Shown here: one piece after another, positions 9,784 to 18,936 of the stretch | How the letters are laid out: every line of letters begins with the position of its first letter | Position numbering within the stretch: the stretch's first letter is position 1 | Assembly (NCBI GenBank): GCA_964524145.1 | Contig: CAZGCA010000009.1 | Location: 28,506-92,505, forward strand | Length of the DNA: 64,000 nucleotides | From: CAZGCA01 sp964524145 | Lineage (GTDB): Bacteria; Hydrogenedentota; CAZGCA01 | Direction: 5' to 3' | Translations under genes and position numbers: made by a program | The notes under the pieces: generated by a model | The model's input: the letters and a program-made list of their open reading frames with translations, nothing else | Databases searched by the model: none | Told to the model about the DNA's origin: nothing

Positions 9784-9856
9784 GTTTGTAGTTCCGTCTT
9801 CAGGCGGCCAGGATATCGGCCCCCTCCATCTTCCCCCTCAAGGCGGGACTACAAAC
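9784..9856. repeat. Dispersed inverted repeat, copy 1
   Basis: The arms GTTTGTAGTTCCG (9784-9796) and CGGGACTACAAAC (9844-9856) are complementary except for one wobble. The internal text (CAGGCGGCCAGGAT..., CATCTTCC...) recurs at 18779-18850, showing this is a dispersed family in this genome. Confidence 0.6.
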
Positions 9857-9921
9857 GGTCATGCGTAGTACCGGGCCCGTTCTATCACCGGTTCCTCTTC
9901 GCCCGGGGATGGCCGGGACGG

Positions 9922-9950
9922 TTGACAGACCTTGTTGCTCGTGCTATATT
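9922..9950 (+). promoter_or_regulatory. Sigma-70-type promoter for the FG-GAP protein gene
   Basis: TTGACA (9922-9927) and TATATT (9945-9950) are separated by exactly 17 bp. It lies 111 bp upstream of the ATG at 10062, with no other gene between. Confidence 0.75.
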
Positions 9951-10061
9951 TTCATTGAAGGGCAGGTTCGGGCTAGTACTTGAGTTTCTGCCATCGGAAC
10001 CCCCGAACGGTTGCCATTGTGGGACGTGATCCTGCACTTGAACGGAAGGGAGGATTTCGGG

Positions 10062-12576
10062 ATGCAGTCTGTACGAGCAGTCAGGGTAGCGTTACTGCAG
10101 ATCGCCTGTGTGATGCTTGTGCTCTTGGCCTGGCCGGAGAGTGCGCGCGCCCAACTGCCCGCCACCATCGACCTCGCAACCCGCGACGAGGACGTGCTGG
10201 TCTTCGGCGCAGCAACCGGCGACATCCTGACCGGGTACGGCACGATGGTTGTGGGCGACCTGAACGGCGACGNNNNNNNNNNGACCCACTCTTGCCGGAG
10301 CCAAAGACGTTGCCGGCATTCTGGGCAGCCAGCCGGACGTGATCATCTACGGGGCGACAGCCGGCGACTCCTTGACGCTGGATTGTGCGATCGCCGCCGG
10401 CGACGTCAATGGAGACTTGATCGATGACCTTGTTCTCGGCGCATGTCCGGCCGGCGGTCCCGGTGAGATGCGTTACGAAGCGGGTGAGGCGTACATCATC
10501 TACGGGTCAGCAACACTGCCCGCGACGATAGACCTGGCCAACGGCGACGAGGACGTGCTGGTCTACGGTGCTACCGGCGGCGACCATCTGACAGGCAACG
10601 GTGCGGTTGTGCTGGGTGACGTCAATGGTGACGGCCTGAACGACATTGTGCTCGGTGCATACGGAGCTTCCGGCCCCGGCGATTTGCGTAGCGAGGCGGG
10701 CGAAGCATACGTCATCTACGGGTCTGCGAACCTGCCCGATTCGATCGACCTCGCCAACGGCGATGAAGATGTGACCGTCTACGGTGCCACGGCCCAAGAC
10801 TACTTGACGCGGTATGGAACCGTTGCGCTCGCCGACGTCAACGGTGACGGCCTCAACGACATCTTTCTCGGTGCGAACCGAGCCGATGGTCCCGGCAACG
10901 CGCGCCCGGACGCAGGGGAGGCGTACATCATCTACGGTTCCGCGAGCCTGCCCGCCACCATCAACCTTGGCGCCGGCGATGAAGACGTGACGATCTACGG
11001 TGCGACGGCGCAGGACTACTTGACACGCTATGGCATAGCAATCGCCGGTGACGTAAACGGCGACGGACTGGATGATATCGTTCTCGGTACCTATGGGGCC
11101 GATGGTCCGGGTAATTCACGCGATGCCGCCGGCGAAGCGTACATCATCTACGGGTCTCGAGATCTGCCCGCGACACTCGATCTCGACGGCAGCGACGAGG
11201 ACGTCACCATCTACGGCGCAACGCCGGATGACGAGCTGACGCGTTACGGTGCGATAATGTTGGGTGACGTGAACGGCGACGGACTCGACGACATCCTTTT
11301 GGGAGCTTACGGTGCCGATGGGCCCGGCGGCACGCGCACCAGCGCCGGCGAAGCGTACATCATCTACGGGGCTCCAGACCTGCCCGGCACACTCGATCTC
11401 GCCGGCAACGATGAGGACGTGACTATTTACGGCGCGACGGCACAGGACTTGTTGACGAGGGCCGGGTCCATCGTCGTCGGCGACGTGGATGGCGACGGAT
11501 TGGACGACATCGTCCTCGGTGCGCAGGGAGCCGACGGACCGGGTGATGGGCGCAGCACGTGTGGCGAAGCGTATATCATCTACGGTTCCGCCATCCTGCC
11601 CGGCGCCATAGACCTCGACAACGGCGATGAAGATGTGATCGTCTATGGCCCGGCCGCCGATGGGCTCACAAGCACCGGCGCGATTGTTCTAGGCGACATC
11701 AACGGGGACGGACTCGATGACACTATCCTCGGAGAACACCTGGCCGACGGACCCGGCGGTGGCCGCGACGATGCCGGGAAAGCCTACGTCGTTTTCGGGT
11801 CTTCAACCGCTTTGTCCGCAACAGTGAGGCAGACCGACCACGACGACGACCCGCTGCCCGAGCACTACCACGCGGCCCGCACGGTCATCGACTACGGGTC
11901 GGGGTCCAGCAGCCTTACGACTGTCACGCTGACACGCGATCATGCCGGCGTAAGCCTGCCGGATATGACCAAGGTAGCGGACGTACACTGGCAGGTGACG
12001 ACGGACCGAACGAACTTCAGCGCGACCCTGACCTTCCACTACCTCAGCTCAGAGCTCGCGGGCATCAACGAGCCCGAACTCGGCGTCTTCTCGTCGCCGA
12101 CGCTGGGCGGCATATACACGCGACTGGCCACAACGGTCGATGCAGGCAGGAACCGTGCCACCACCACGGGTGTGACGGGGTTATCGCACTTCATCATCCT
12201 CGATGCCACCGATGACGACGGCGACGGGCTTCCCGACACGTTCGAGACCGACACCGGCACGTTACTGAGCCCCAACGATACCGGCACCGACCCGGACAAT
12301 CCCGATACCGACGACGACGGCATGCCCGACGGGTGGGAAGTCGACAATCAGCTCGATCCGCACGACGACGGCTCCGTCGATCCGGATAACGGGCCTACCG
12401 GCGATCCCGACGAGGATGAATACTCCAACCTGGGCGAATACCACGGCGGTACCGACCCGCAGGATCCCGACTCGTTTCCGGTACCGGCAACCGCGTCCTG
12501 GGCGCTCGCGGTCATTGTCGCCGCAGTCGCGGTCTCGACCCTGGTGGTACGAAGGCGTCGAAGGCGTGCAGCGTAA
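10062..12576 (+). CDS. Secreted FG-GAP/integrin-alpha-like repeat protein with TSP3 calcium repeats (split by N gap)
   Basis: An N-terminal signal peptide (MQSVRAVRVALLQIACVMLV..., cleavage after SARA) precedes repeats of about 70 residues. Each has a DEDVxxYGAT segment, a GDVNGDGLDDIVLGA calcium-loop segment and GEAYIIYGS, as in integrin beta-propeller FG-GAP repeats. The C-terminal ~120 residues carry Asp-rich thrombospondin type-3-like repeats (DDDGDGLPD, DTDDDGMPDGW). The end is PVPATASWALAV, a hydrophobic helix and an Arg cluster, resembling C-terminal sorting signals of the IPTxSEWG/PEP-CTERM type. Start ATG 10062 follows GGAAGGGAGG. The frame changes across the 10-N run at 10273-10282, so the gene is broken only by the assembly. 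The protein is probably a surface adhesin or matrix protein; its ligand is unknown. Confidence 0.82.
10273..10282. other. Assembly gap (10 N)
   Basis: Ten consecutive Ns inside the FG-GAP gene. The reading frames left and right differ by one base, so the true gap length is not 10 bases, or it hides a collapsed repeat unit. Repeat copy number here is unreliable. Confidence 0.98.
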
Positions 12577-12791
12577 TCCGCGTTCGGCACCGTTGTGACG
12601 AAAGGTGACACGCGGTTTGGTCTTAAACAGCTTGACTTCCCCATGGGGCTGTGATACCCTTGATCATGCCTTGGGCAGACGGTCGGGTGTGTGTGCCCGC
12701 AGGCCCTTTTATTATCCCCTAGCGGTATAAGAAGAACGCGCGTTTCCCAGAACACGCATAAAACAATAAGGGTTAGGAGTATCCGGGTACC

Positions 12792-14009
12792 ATGAAATAC
12801 GCTATACTCATTGGTGATGGTATGGCCGATTTCCCGCTTGATGAGCTCGAAGGCCGGACGCCGCTCGACGTGGCAGACGTCCCCAACATGGACGAGATTG
12901 TCCGGCGCGGCGTTATCGGCATGGTCTCGACGACGCCCGAAGGTTATCCCCCCGGAAGTTACAGCGGCAACATGTCGCTGCTGGGTTACGATCCGCGCAA
13001 ATACTATTGTGGACGTGCTCCCATAGAGGCCGCGAACATAGGTGTCGAGTTAGGCGACGACGACGTAGCGTTTCGCTGCAACTGTGTGACCCTGGCCGAC
13101 GGTAAGATGGACGATTTCAGCGCCGGCAAGATCTCTACCGAGGAAGCAGCTGAACTGATAGCGGCGCTCGACGAGACCCTTGGCCGGGACGGCATATCGT
13201 TCCACGCCGGCACGAGTTACCGGCATCTGACGGTCTTCGGCCCGCCGGCCCTCTCTGTGGCTGAACTCGATGCGCTGGCAGAGACCAAGTGTACGCCACC
13301 GCACGACATCTCCGGCCAAGCTGTCGAGGGGTATCTTCCATCGGGAAACGGCGCTCGACTGCTGCGCGACATCATGGAGAAGTCCGTCGGCGTCCTTAAC
13401 GGCCACCCTGTCAACAAAAGAAGGGAACGCGAGAACAAACCGCCGGCGAACTCCGTGTGGTTCTGGGGTCAGGGCAGACGGCCGCGCATGCCGCTGTTCC
13501 GGAACGTGTACGGCGTGAACGGCGCGGTCATATCGGCGGTTGACCTTGTGAAAGGGTTCGGCAGATGTCTCGGCCTCGACGTGGTCGAGGTACCCGGCGC
13601 GACTGGCTACCTGGATACGAACTACGCCGGCAAGGGCGAATACGCGCTCAAGGTGCTCGAGGGCCACGACTGGGTGTACCTCCATGTTGAGTCTCCCGAC
13701 GAGGCGAGCCACGAGGGAAGCGCCAAGTTGAAGATTCGCGCCATCGAAGATTTCGACAGGCACGTCGTCGGCACCGTACTCAGAGGCATCGAGACGTTCG
13801 GCGACTATCGGATCATGGTGCTGCCCGACCATATCACGTCGATTGCCACGCGAACGCACGCGGGCGAACCGTTTCCATACGCCATGGCCGGCACCGGCAT
13901 CACGCCGGGTGGCGCGACGGAGTTTTCCGAGAAGTCCGGCGCCAGCGCCGGCACGGACGTTGTAGAAGGCCACACGCTGATGGGTAGGTTAGTCAATAGA
14001 TCGAGGTAG
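12792..14009 (+). CDS. ApgM-family phosphomutase homologue, probable homoserine kinase
   Basis: 405 residues of the archaeal-type cofactor-independent phosphoglycerate mutase fold (alkaline phosphatase superfamily). Metal-site elements are visible: the N-terminal IGDGMADFP, the phosphorylated-residue region YSGNMSLLGYDP, and C-terminal HVESPDEASHEG and LPDHITSIATRTHAGEP. The subgroup TIGR02535 was proposed to replace ThrB as homoserine kinase because it clusters with threonine-pathway genes. Here the next gene, 12 bp downstream, is aspartate kinase and then citramalate synthase, exactly that context. A glycolytic mutase role is the alternative. The ATG follows TTAGGAGTATCCGGGTACC. No classical thrB is in the window. 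Confidence 0.8.
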   Translation: MKYAILIGDGMADFPLDELEGRTPLDVADVPNMDEIVRRGVIGMVSTTPEGYPPGSYSGNMSLLGYDPRKYYCGRAPIEAANIGVELGDDDVAFRCNCVTLADGKMDDFSAGKISTEEAAELIAALDETLGRDGISFHAGTSYRHLTVFGPPALSVAELDALAETKCTPPHDISGQAVEGYLPSGNGARLLRDIMEKSVGVLNGHPVNKRRERENKPPANSVWFWGQGRRPRMPLFRNVYGVNGAVISAVDLVKGFGRCLGLDVVEVPGATGYLDTNYAGKGEYALKVLEGHDWVYLHVESPDEASHEGSAKLKIRAIEDFDRHVVGTVLRGIETFGDYRIMVLPDHITSIATRTHAGEPFPYAMAGTGITPGGATEFSEKSGASAGTDVVEGHTLMGRLVNRSR

Positions 14010-14021
14010 GGAAAAGCAGTC

Positions 14022-15236
14022 ATGGCACTCATTGTTCAGAAGTTTGGCGGCACGTCGGTCGCCGACCCCAAGAAGATGAAGAACGTCGCGCGCCGGGTCG
14101 GCAGGACAAAAGACGAAGGCAACGATGTAATCGTGGTCGTTTCCGCGCCGGGCAAGACGACCGACCAGCTCGTCGAGCTCGCACGGCGCGTCTCGCCCGA
14201 GCCGAGCGGCCGCGAATACGACATGTTGCTTTCCAGCGGCGAGCAGATATCGATAGCGCTCTTGGCAATGGCGCTCCACGAGCTTGGGTACGAGGCCATC
14301 TCGTTCACAGGCCCTCAGCTCGGCATACGGACGGATACGTCTCACAGCAGGGCCCGGATTCTCTCGATCGACACCGACCGGCTGCGCGAGGAGCTTGCTG
14401 CCGGCAAGGTGGTGGTCGTCGCGGGGTTCCAGGGGATCAGCATAGAAGGTGAGATAACCACCCTTGGCCGCGGCGGGTCCGACACGACCGCTGTGGCGCT
14501 TGCCGCAGTTGCCGAAGCGGACCTTTGCGAGATCTATACGGACGTTGAAGGCGTATACACCGCCGACCCGCGGGTCGTGCCGCTGGCCAGGCGTTTGGAT
14601 CGGATATCGTATGACGAGATGCTGGAACTGGCAGGCACCGGGGCGAAGGTGCTGCACCTGCGGTCCGTCGAGTTCGCGAAGAAATATCACGTCCCGTTGC
14701 GTGTGAGGTCGAGCTTCACAGAGCAACCGGGGACGCTGGTGACAGAGGAGGTACCGGAGATGGAAAACGTCGTAGTAAGCGGGATCGCGCTCGATGACAA
14801 GATAGCGCGAGTCTCACTCTTGGGCGTGCCCGATGTGCCGGGAATAGCCGCCACCATATTCCGCGCGCTGGCACACGAAGAGATCAACGTCGACATGATT
14901 GCCCAGAGCGTCGGCAGTGACGGTCTCAACACCGTATCGTTTACGGTGCCCAAGGCGGATCTGAAACGAACGCTCGACGCGCTTGCAGACCCCGAGAAGC
15001 AGATCCATGCCGCGAAGGTGGAATCGGACGCAAACGTTGCGATGATTTCCGCCGTGGGTGTCGGAATGAAAAGCCATTCCGGCGTTGCAGCGGAAATGTT
15101 CGGTGCGCTCGCGGACGCAGGCATCAACATACTGATGATAAGCACGTCCGAGATAAAGATTTCGTGTATCATCGATAGCAAGTCCAGCAAGAAGGCAATG
15201 CAGGTCATACACGGCACGTTCGGCTTGGACAAGTAG
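14022..15236 (+). CDS. lysC: Aspartate kinase
   Basis: It catalyses phosphorylation of aspartate, the first step to lysine, threonine, methionine and diaminopimelate. The product is 404 residues, the usual length for class-I monofunctional enzymes. The N-terminal VQKFGGTSVADPKK gives the ATP/aspartate-binding Lys and GGTS. GRGGSDTTAVALA and YTDVEGVYTADPR mark the kinase domain, and two C-terminal ACT domains (about residues 265-400) imply feedback control by lysine/threonine. It is 12 bp after the ApgM-like gene and 8 bp before cimA, so the three form one operon. Confidence 0.95.
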   Translation: MALIVQKFGGTSVADPKKMKNVARRVGRTKDEGNDVIVVVSAPGKTTDQLVELARRVSPEPSGREYDMLLSSGEQISIALLAMALHELGYEAISFTGPQLGIRTDTSHSRARILSIDTDRLREELAAGKVVVVAGFQGISIEGEITTLGRGGSDTTAVALAAVAEADLCEIYTDVEGVYTADPRVVPLARRLDRISYDEMLELAGTGAKVLHLRSVEFAKKYHVPLRVRSSFTEQPGTLVTEEVPEMENVVVSGIALDDKIARVSLLGVPDVPGIAATIFRALAHEEINVDMIAQSVGSDGLNTVSFTVPKADLKRTLDALADPEKQIHAAKVESDANVAMISAVGVGMKSHSGVAAEMFGALADAGINILMISTSEIKISCIIDSKSSKKAMQVIHGTFGLDK

Positions 15237-15244
15237 AGACCGAC

Positions 15245-16819
15245 ATGCCAAGGATCGACATCTACGACACTACCCTGCGCGACGGCGTTCAAGGGGCCGA
15301 CATCTCCTACTCGGTCGAGAGCCAGTTGCGCATCGTCGAGCGGCTCGACAACCTTGGCGTCAGTTTTATCGAGGCCGGCCAGCCGGAATCGAACCCGAAG
15401 AGCAAATCCTTTTTCGCGCGGCTTCGCGAGATGAAGTTGACCCACGCGAACCTTGTCGCGTTCGGCAAGACGCGGCATCCGCGCAGCGCTGTCGAGGAGG
15501 ACGCAGGGCTCCGGTCTCTTCTCGACGCCGAGACTGAGTGGGTCGCTATTGTGGCGAAATCCTGGGACCTGCACGTCGACAAGGTGCTCGGTATCACGCT
15601 CGATAAGAACCTGACCATCATAGACGATACCGTCCGGTTCCTCAAACAAAACGGCCGGTCCGTCATATTCGATGCCGAACACTTTTTCGACGGGTACAAG
15701 CACGCGCCGGACTACGCGGTCAAGACGCTCGAAGTCGCGCGAGACGCCGGCGCCGACACGCTCGTGTTGTGCGACACCAACGGGAGCAGCTTGCCGTCGA
15801 CGGTCGGTGACGTCACGCGCGTCGTGAAAGAGCAGCTCGCCGTGCCTCTAGGCATCCATACACACAACGACGTCGGCATGGCGGTCGCCGCTGTGGTCGC
15901 CGCGGTCGAGTCGGGCGCAACACAGGTGCACGGTACGGTCAACGGCTACGGCGAACGGTGTGGCAACGCCGATCTGTGCGCGCTGATCGCTGTTATCGCA
16001 CTCAAGCTCGGTCTCGATTGCATCCCCCAGGACCGGCTTCGCGGGATAACCGAACTGTCGCACTTCGTCGCCGAGCTCTCGAACATGGCTCCTGACGACA
16101 GGCAACCGTTTGTGGGCCGGTTCGCATTCCTCCACAAGGGTGGCATGCACGTCGACGCCGTGGCGAAGGACGCCACAACCTACGAGCATATCGATCCGGA
16201 ACTCGTCGGCAACAGACGCCGGATTGCCATATCGGAAGTATCCGGCAAACGCAGCGTGATCGAGAAGGCGGACGAACTCGGTCTCGAACTCGGGCGGTCG
16301 CACGAGGAAGCCCGCCACGTTCTCGAGCAGGTCAAAGACCTCGAGAGCGACGGGTACCACTACGAGGGAGCTGAAGCGTCGTTCGAGCTGATTGTCAAGA
16401 AATCCACCGGCGAGTATCGCTCCTTCTTCGACCTGGCGGGGTTCAGGGTGATCGTCGAGAAACGCGACGACGGCAGGCTGATCTCAGAAGCAACAATAAA
16501 AGTCAAGGTTGGCGACAAAGAGGAACACACTGCCGCCGAAGGCAATGGGCCTGTCGACGCGCTTGACCACGCGTTGCGCAAAGCCCTCGAAAAGTTCTAC
16601 CCGATACTGCGCGAGATGCACCTCACCGACTTCAAAGTCCGCATTCTCGACTCGCAAGCCGCCACCGCCGCTCGAACGCGCGTGCTTATCGAGTCGAGCG
16701 ACCAACTCCGCACATGGGGGACCGTGGGCGTCTCCGAGAACATCATCGAGGCCTCGTACCAGGCGCTCGTCGACGCGGTCGAGTACAAGCTACTCAAAGA
16801 TCTCGCCAGCTCGACATAA
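15245..16819 (+). CDS. cimA: (R)-citramalate synthase
   Basis: A 524-residue DRE-TIM enzyme of the TIGR00977 citramalate synthase group that condenses pyruvate and acetyl-CoA, giving 2-oxobutyrate for isoleucine without threonine deaminase. Visible are YDTTLRDGVQG (metal and catalytic Arg-Asp), HTHNDVGMAVA (metal His pair), HGTVNGYGERCGNADL, and a C-terminal regulatory LeuA-like dimer domain (about 400-520). Its sister family, 2-isopropylmalate synthase, is less likely given the TTLRDGVQGADISYS start and length. It begins 8 bp after lysC and ends convergent with the radical SAM gene at 16827. Confidence 0.9.
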   Translation: MPRIDIYDTTLRDGVQGADISYSVESQLRIVERLDNLGVSFIEAGQPESNPKSKSFFARLREMKLTHANLVAFGKTRHPRSAVEEDAGLRSLLDAETEWVAIVAKSWDLHVDKVLGITLDKNLTIIDDTVRFLKQNGRSVIFDAEHFFDGYKHAPDYAVKTLEVARDAGADTLVLCDTNGSSLPSTVGDVTRVVKEQLAVPLGIHTHNDVGMAVAAVVAAVESGATQVHGTVNGYGERCGNADLCALIAVIALKLGLDCIPQDRLRGITELSHFVAELSNMAPDDRQPFVGRFAFLHKGGMHVDAVAKDATTYEHIDPELVGNRRRIAISEVSGKRSVIEKADELGLELGRSHEEARHVLEQVKDLESDGYHYEGAEASFELIVKKSTGEYRSFFDLAGFRVIVEKRDDGRLISEATIKVKVGDKEEHTAAEGNGPVDALDHALRKALEKFYPILREMHLTDFKVRILDSQAATAARTRVLIESSDQLRTWGTVGVSENIIEASYQALVDAVEYKLLKDLASST

Positions 16820-16826
16820 CACACCA

Positions 16827-18359
16827 CTACACGGCTGGCTGGTGCGGAGCCTGGTGGCGTTTGTTCCCTCTCAACCATCCCGTAAACCGGTGCCAGTAGT
16901 ATACGAGCAGCTTGAGATACTGCACCCAAAGAAACGGTCGCAGCAGCCACGGGTTGTTCCTGAGCAACCGCGACCTGCTCATCGCCCGCAACAGGTTCCG
17001 TGGGACGAACCGGTACGTGTGTTGGGTGAGCAGGTACATCCTGTTCCAGAAGTCGAACATGCGCCCGTCGACCGGCGGGGGACTTTGTTCCTCGACCATC
17101 CTGGCGATCCGTGTGTTCGGGAAAAGCGATAGTTCCGTCATCCCTCCGTTCAGCCGCATCGGTTTCGGCAACGACAACAGAAGATCGAACGTGTCCCTGC
17201 AGTCATCGTCGGTCTCGAACGGATTGTTCGTGATGATATCGTAGTTCGCGCTGATACCGATCCGCGCCATTGTCGCGGCAGTCTCGATGATCTTCTCGCT
17301 CTTTGTGGGTCTGGCGTAGAACTGTCGCAGTATCCGCTCGCTGCCCGACTGGATACCCATCGTGACCGAATGGACGCCGGCCTCCTTGATAAATCTCAAC
17401 GCGTCCAGGTCGGAATACGCCGGGTGCGTGTTACACCAGAACGGCAACCCAACGTGTTCCCGGTACTGCCTGGCAAACTCTTCCAGCCACTCGACATCGT
17501 CCGTGAAGACGTCGTCGTTAAACCGGACATACTCGATGCCGAACCGTTCCTTGGCCTGGCGCAGTTCCTCGATAACGTTGCGCACCGACCGCCGTCTCAC
17601 CCGCGGCTGCCCGGGATATAGTTTGTGGAGCTGGCTGTTGCAGCAGAACGTGCACGCAAACGGACACCCACGCGCGGTCATACTATCGTACTCGTTATCG
17701 TACACGTCGAATCCGTACTCGCGTCTCATTCCCTCTTCGAGCAGGATGTTGTGTTCAGGCGAGTAGTCCGGAAACGGCAGATTGTCGAGGTCCGCCACAA
17801 GAGGTCTCAACGGGTTCCTGACGATCTCGCCGTCCCGTTTGACCCAGAGGTTGCGGACGTCCGCATAGTCGCGGTTAGAATCGAGCCTGTCGCACAGCTC
17901 GACCATAACCTCTTCGCCCTCGCCCATACAGACCATGTCGGCATGTTCGAGACATCTTTCCGGTTCTATGGTCGGCTCTATTCCGCCCCAGACAGCCGGC
18001 ACGGAAGGTAACTGCTTCCTGACCGCGCGGGTAATCGCTATCGACGCCTGAAGCGCCACGGTTGTCAGGCTTATGCCGACAAGGTCGGGCCGCATTTCGT
18101 CAACGCACTCGATAAACGCGCGTATCTGTTTGTCCTCAGGGGTAGGGGACCAGCCGAGCACGAGCCGCTTGCCGAACTCGTCGACCATCACATGATGGAA
18201 ACTTCCCGGCTCCTGCAACCGGGGTTTCCACCTCTTCCACAACGTCCTGCCGAAATGTACGGTCGTGGCGTCATGACCTGCCGCGTTCAGGCAGGCACAT
18301 ATCCTGGCGGGTCCGTGTGCGAGCTTGTTGCCGATGGAAACCAGAACGACTCGGGCCAT
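16827..18359 (-). CDS. B12-binding-domain radical SAM protein
   Basis: 510 residues. An N-terminal Rossmann-like cobalamin-binding domain (residues ~1-150; VWGGIEPTIEPERCLEH and the GEGEEVMVEL loop) precedes a radical SAM core with TARGCPFACTFCCNSQ (CX3CX2C near 215-222), FNDDVFTDDVEWL and MGIQSGSERIL. The last ~100 residues are basic and hydrophobic. It is related in architecture, not closely in sequence, to the protein at 7135-8985. The family modifies lipids and other small molecules; the substrate is unknown. It ends 8 bp from cimA in convergent orientation, with no terminator visible between them. Confidence 0.87.
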   Translation of the reverse strand: MARVVLVSIGNKLAHGPARICACLNAAGHDATTVHFGRTLWKRWKPRLQEPGSFHHVMVDEFGKRLVLGWSPTPEDKQIRAFIECVDEMRPDLVGISLTTVALQASIAITRAVRKQLPSVPAVWGGIEPTIEPERCLEHADMVCMGEGEEVMVELCDRLDSNRDYADVRNLWVKRDGEIVRNPLRPLVADLDNLPFPDYSPEHNILLEEGMRREYGFDVYDNEYDSMTARGCPFACTFCCNSQLHKLYPGQPRVRRRSVRNVIEELRQAKERFGIEYVRFNDDVFTDDVEWLEEFARQYREHVGLPFWCNTHPAYSDLDALRFIKEAGVHSVTMGIQSGSERILRQFYARPTKSEKIIETAATMARIGISANYDIITNNPFETDDDCRDTFDLLLSLPKPMRLNGGMTELSLFPNTRIARMVEEQSPPPVDGRMFDFWNRMYLLTQHTYRFVPRNLLRAMSRSRLLRNNPWLLRPFLWVQYLKLLVYYWHRFTGWLRGNKRHQAPHQPAV

Positions 18360-18427
18360 GACGTTTCAAACCCTTCCGGACACAAGGCAAGTGGTGGCGT
18401 CACGTGATGGAAACGGGGAGACGGCTC

Positions 18428-18676
18428 TCACGCTATCCCCAACGCGTCCCGCACAAGCTCCGGGTTGAACCCCGAGCTGTCGTACCCCTTGATCCACTCG
18501 CCGTCCACGACAAAGTACGGCACGCCGCGTTTGCCGGTTTTCGCCTCGAGCTCCTCGGCCAGCGACTCGTCCTTGTCGATATACAGTTTTTCTATCTCGA
18601 CGTTCTGTTCGTCCAGGTACGCCAGCGCGGCCCTGGAATCCCGGCACCACGACGCCACATACACCTTCTTTCCCAT
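18428..18676 (-). CDS. Glutaredoxin-like protein
   Basis: 82 residues with a thioredoxin/glutaredoxin fold: the N-terminal KKVYVASWCRDSRAAL places a CxxS active site (Cys-Arg-Asp-Ser) after the first strand, then KLYIDKDES, and the conserved cis-Pro strand RGVPYFVVDGEW. The CxxS form is monothiol, so it may act in deglutathionylation or iron-sulfur handling rather than dithiol reduction. I chose ATG 18676 (preceded by AGGAGACG) over a frame extended by 25 residues upstream that lacks family similarity. It is a neighbour of a radical SAM gene but 68 bp apart. Confidence 0.85.
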   Translation of the reverse strand: MGKKVYVASWCRDSRAALAYLDEQNVEIEKLYIDKDESLAEELEAKTGKRGVPYFVVDGEWIKGYDSSGFNPELVRDALGIA

Positions 18677-18778
18677 CGTTGCGTCTCCTGTTACTGCTCG
18701 CGCACCCGTATTACGCACCTGTAGTGTAGGCAACCACCACCCGTTTTTCAACCTCCCACACCCGGCAACTATTCGAAG

Positions 18779-18850
18779 GTTCGTAATTCCAGCTTAAGGC
18801 GGCTAGGATGTTCCTCCCATCTTCCGGCTAAAAAGGGCACTACAGGCGGT
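18779..18850. repeat. Dispersed inverted repeat, copy 2
   Basis: It matches copy 1 at 9784-9856 in order and spacing: GTTCGTAATTCCAGCTTAAGG, GGCTAGGAT, CATCTTCC, then GGGCACTACAGGCGGT. The arms are more diverged than in copy 1. It lies between the glutaredoxin-like gene and the terminase-like gene. Confidence 0.5.
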
Positions 18851-18936
18851 ACACCCGACAGGAGTGCAATATATAGTGAGACACACTCGCACAACAGCGG
18901 CTACGACGGTATATCAAGACAGGAGCGAAGAGTCAA

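Larger units (their letters stand above)
8986..9921. repeat. Gene-free intergenic region rich in palindromic repeats
   Basis: About 0.94 kb with no convincing coding sequence. It holds several perfect short palindromes (CCCAGGAAT/ATTCCTGGG at 9084-9103; CCCACCGAT/ATCGGTGGG at 9220-9239), repeated CGGGAC/GTCCC-type dyads, and two larger inverted repeats listed separately. The pattern is of decayed REP/palindromic elements. A 197-codon open frame spanning most of it on the plus strand is made of the repeats and shows no family similarity. Confidence 0.6.

Noticed and set aside
12628..12656. Promoter TTGACT-N17-TACCCT upstream of the ApgM-like gene
   Set aside because: The -10 matches only three of six consensus bases; not strong enough to list.
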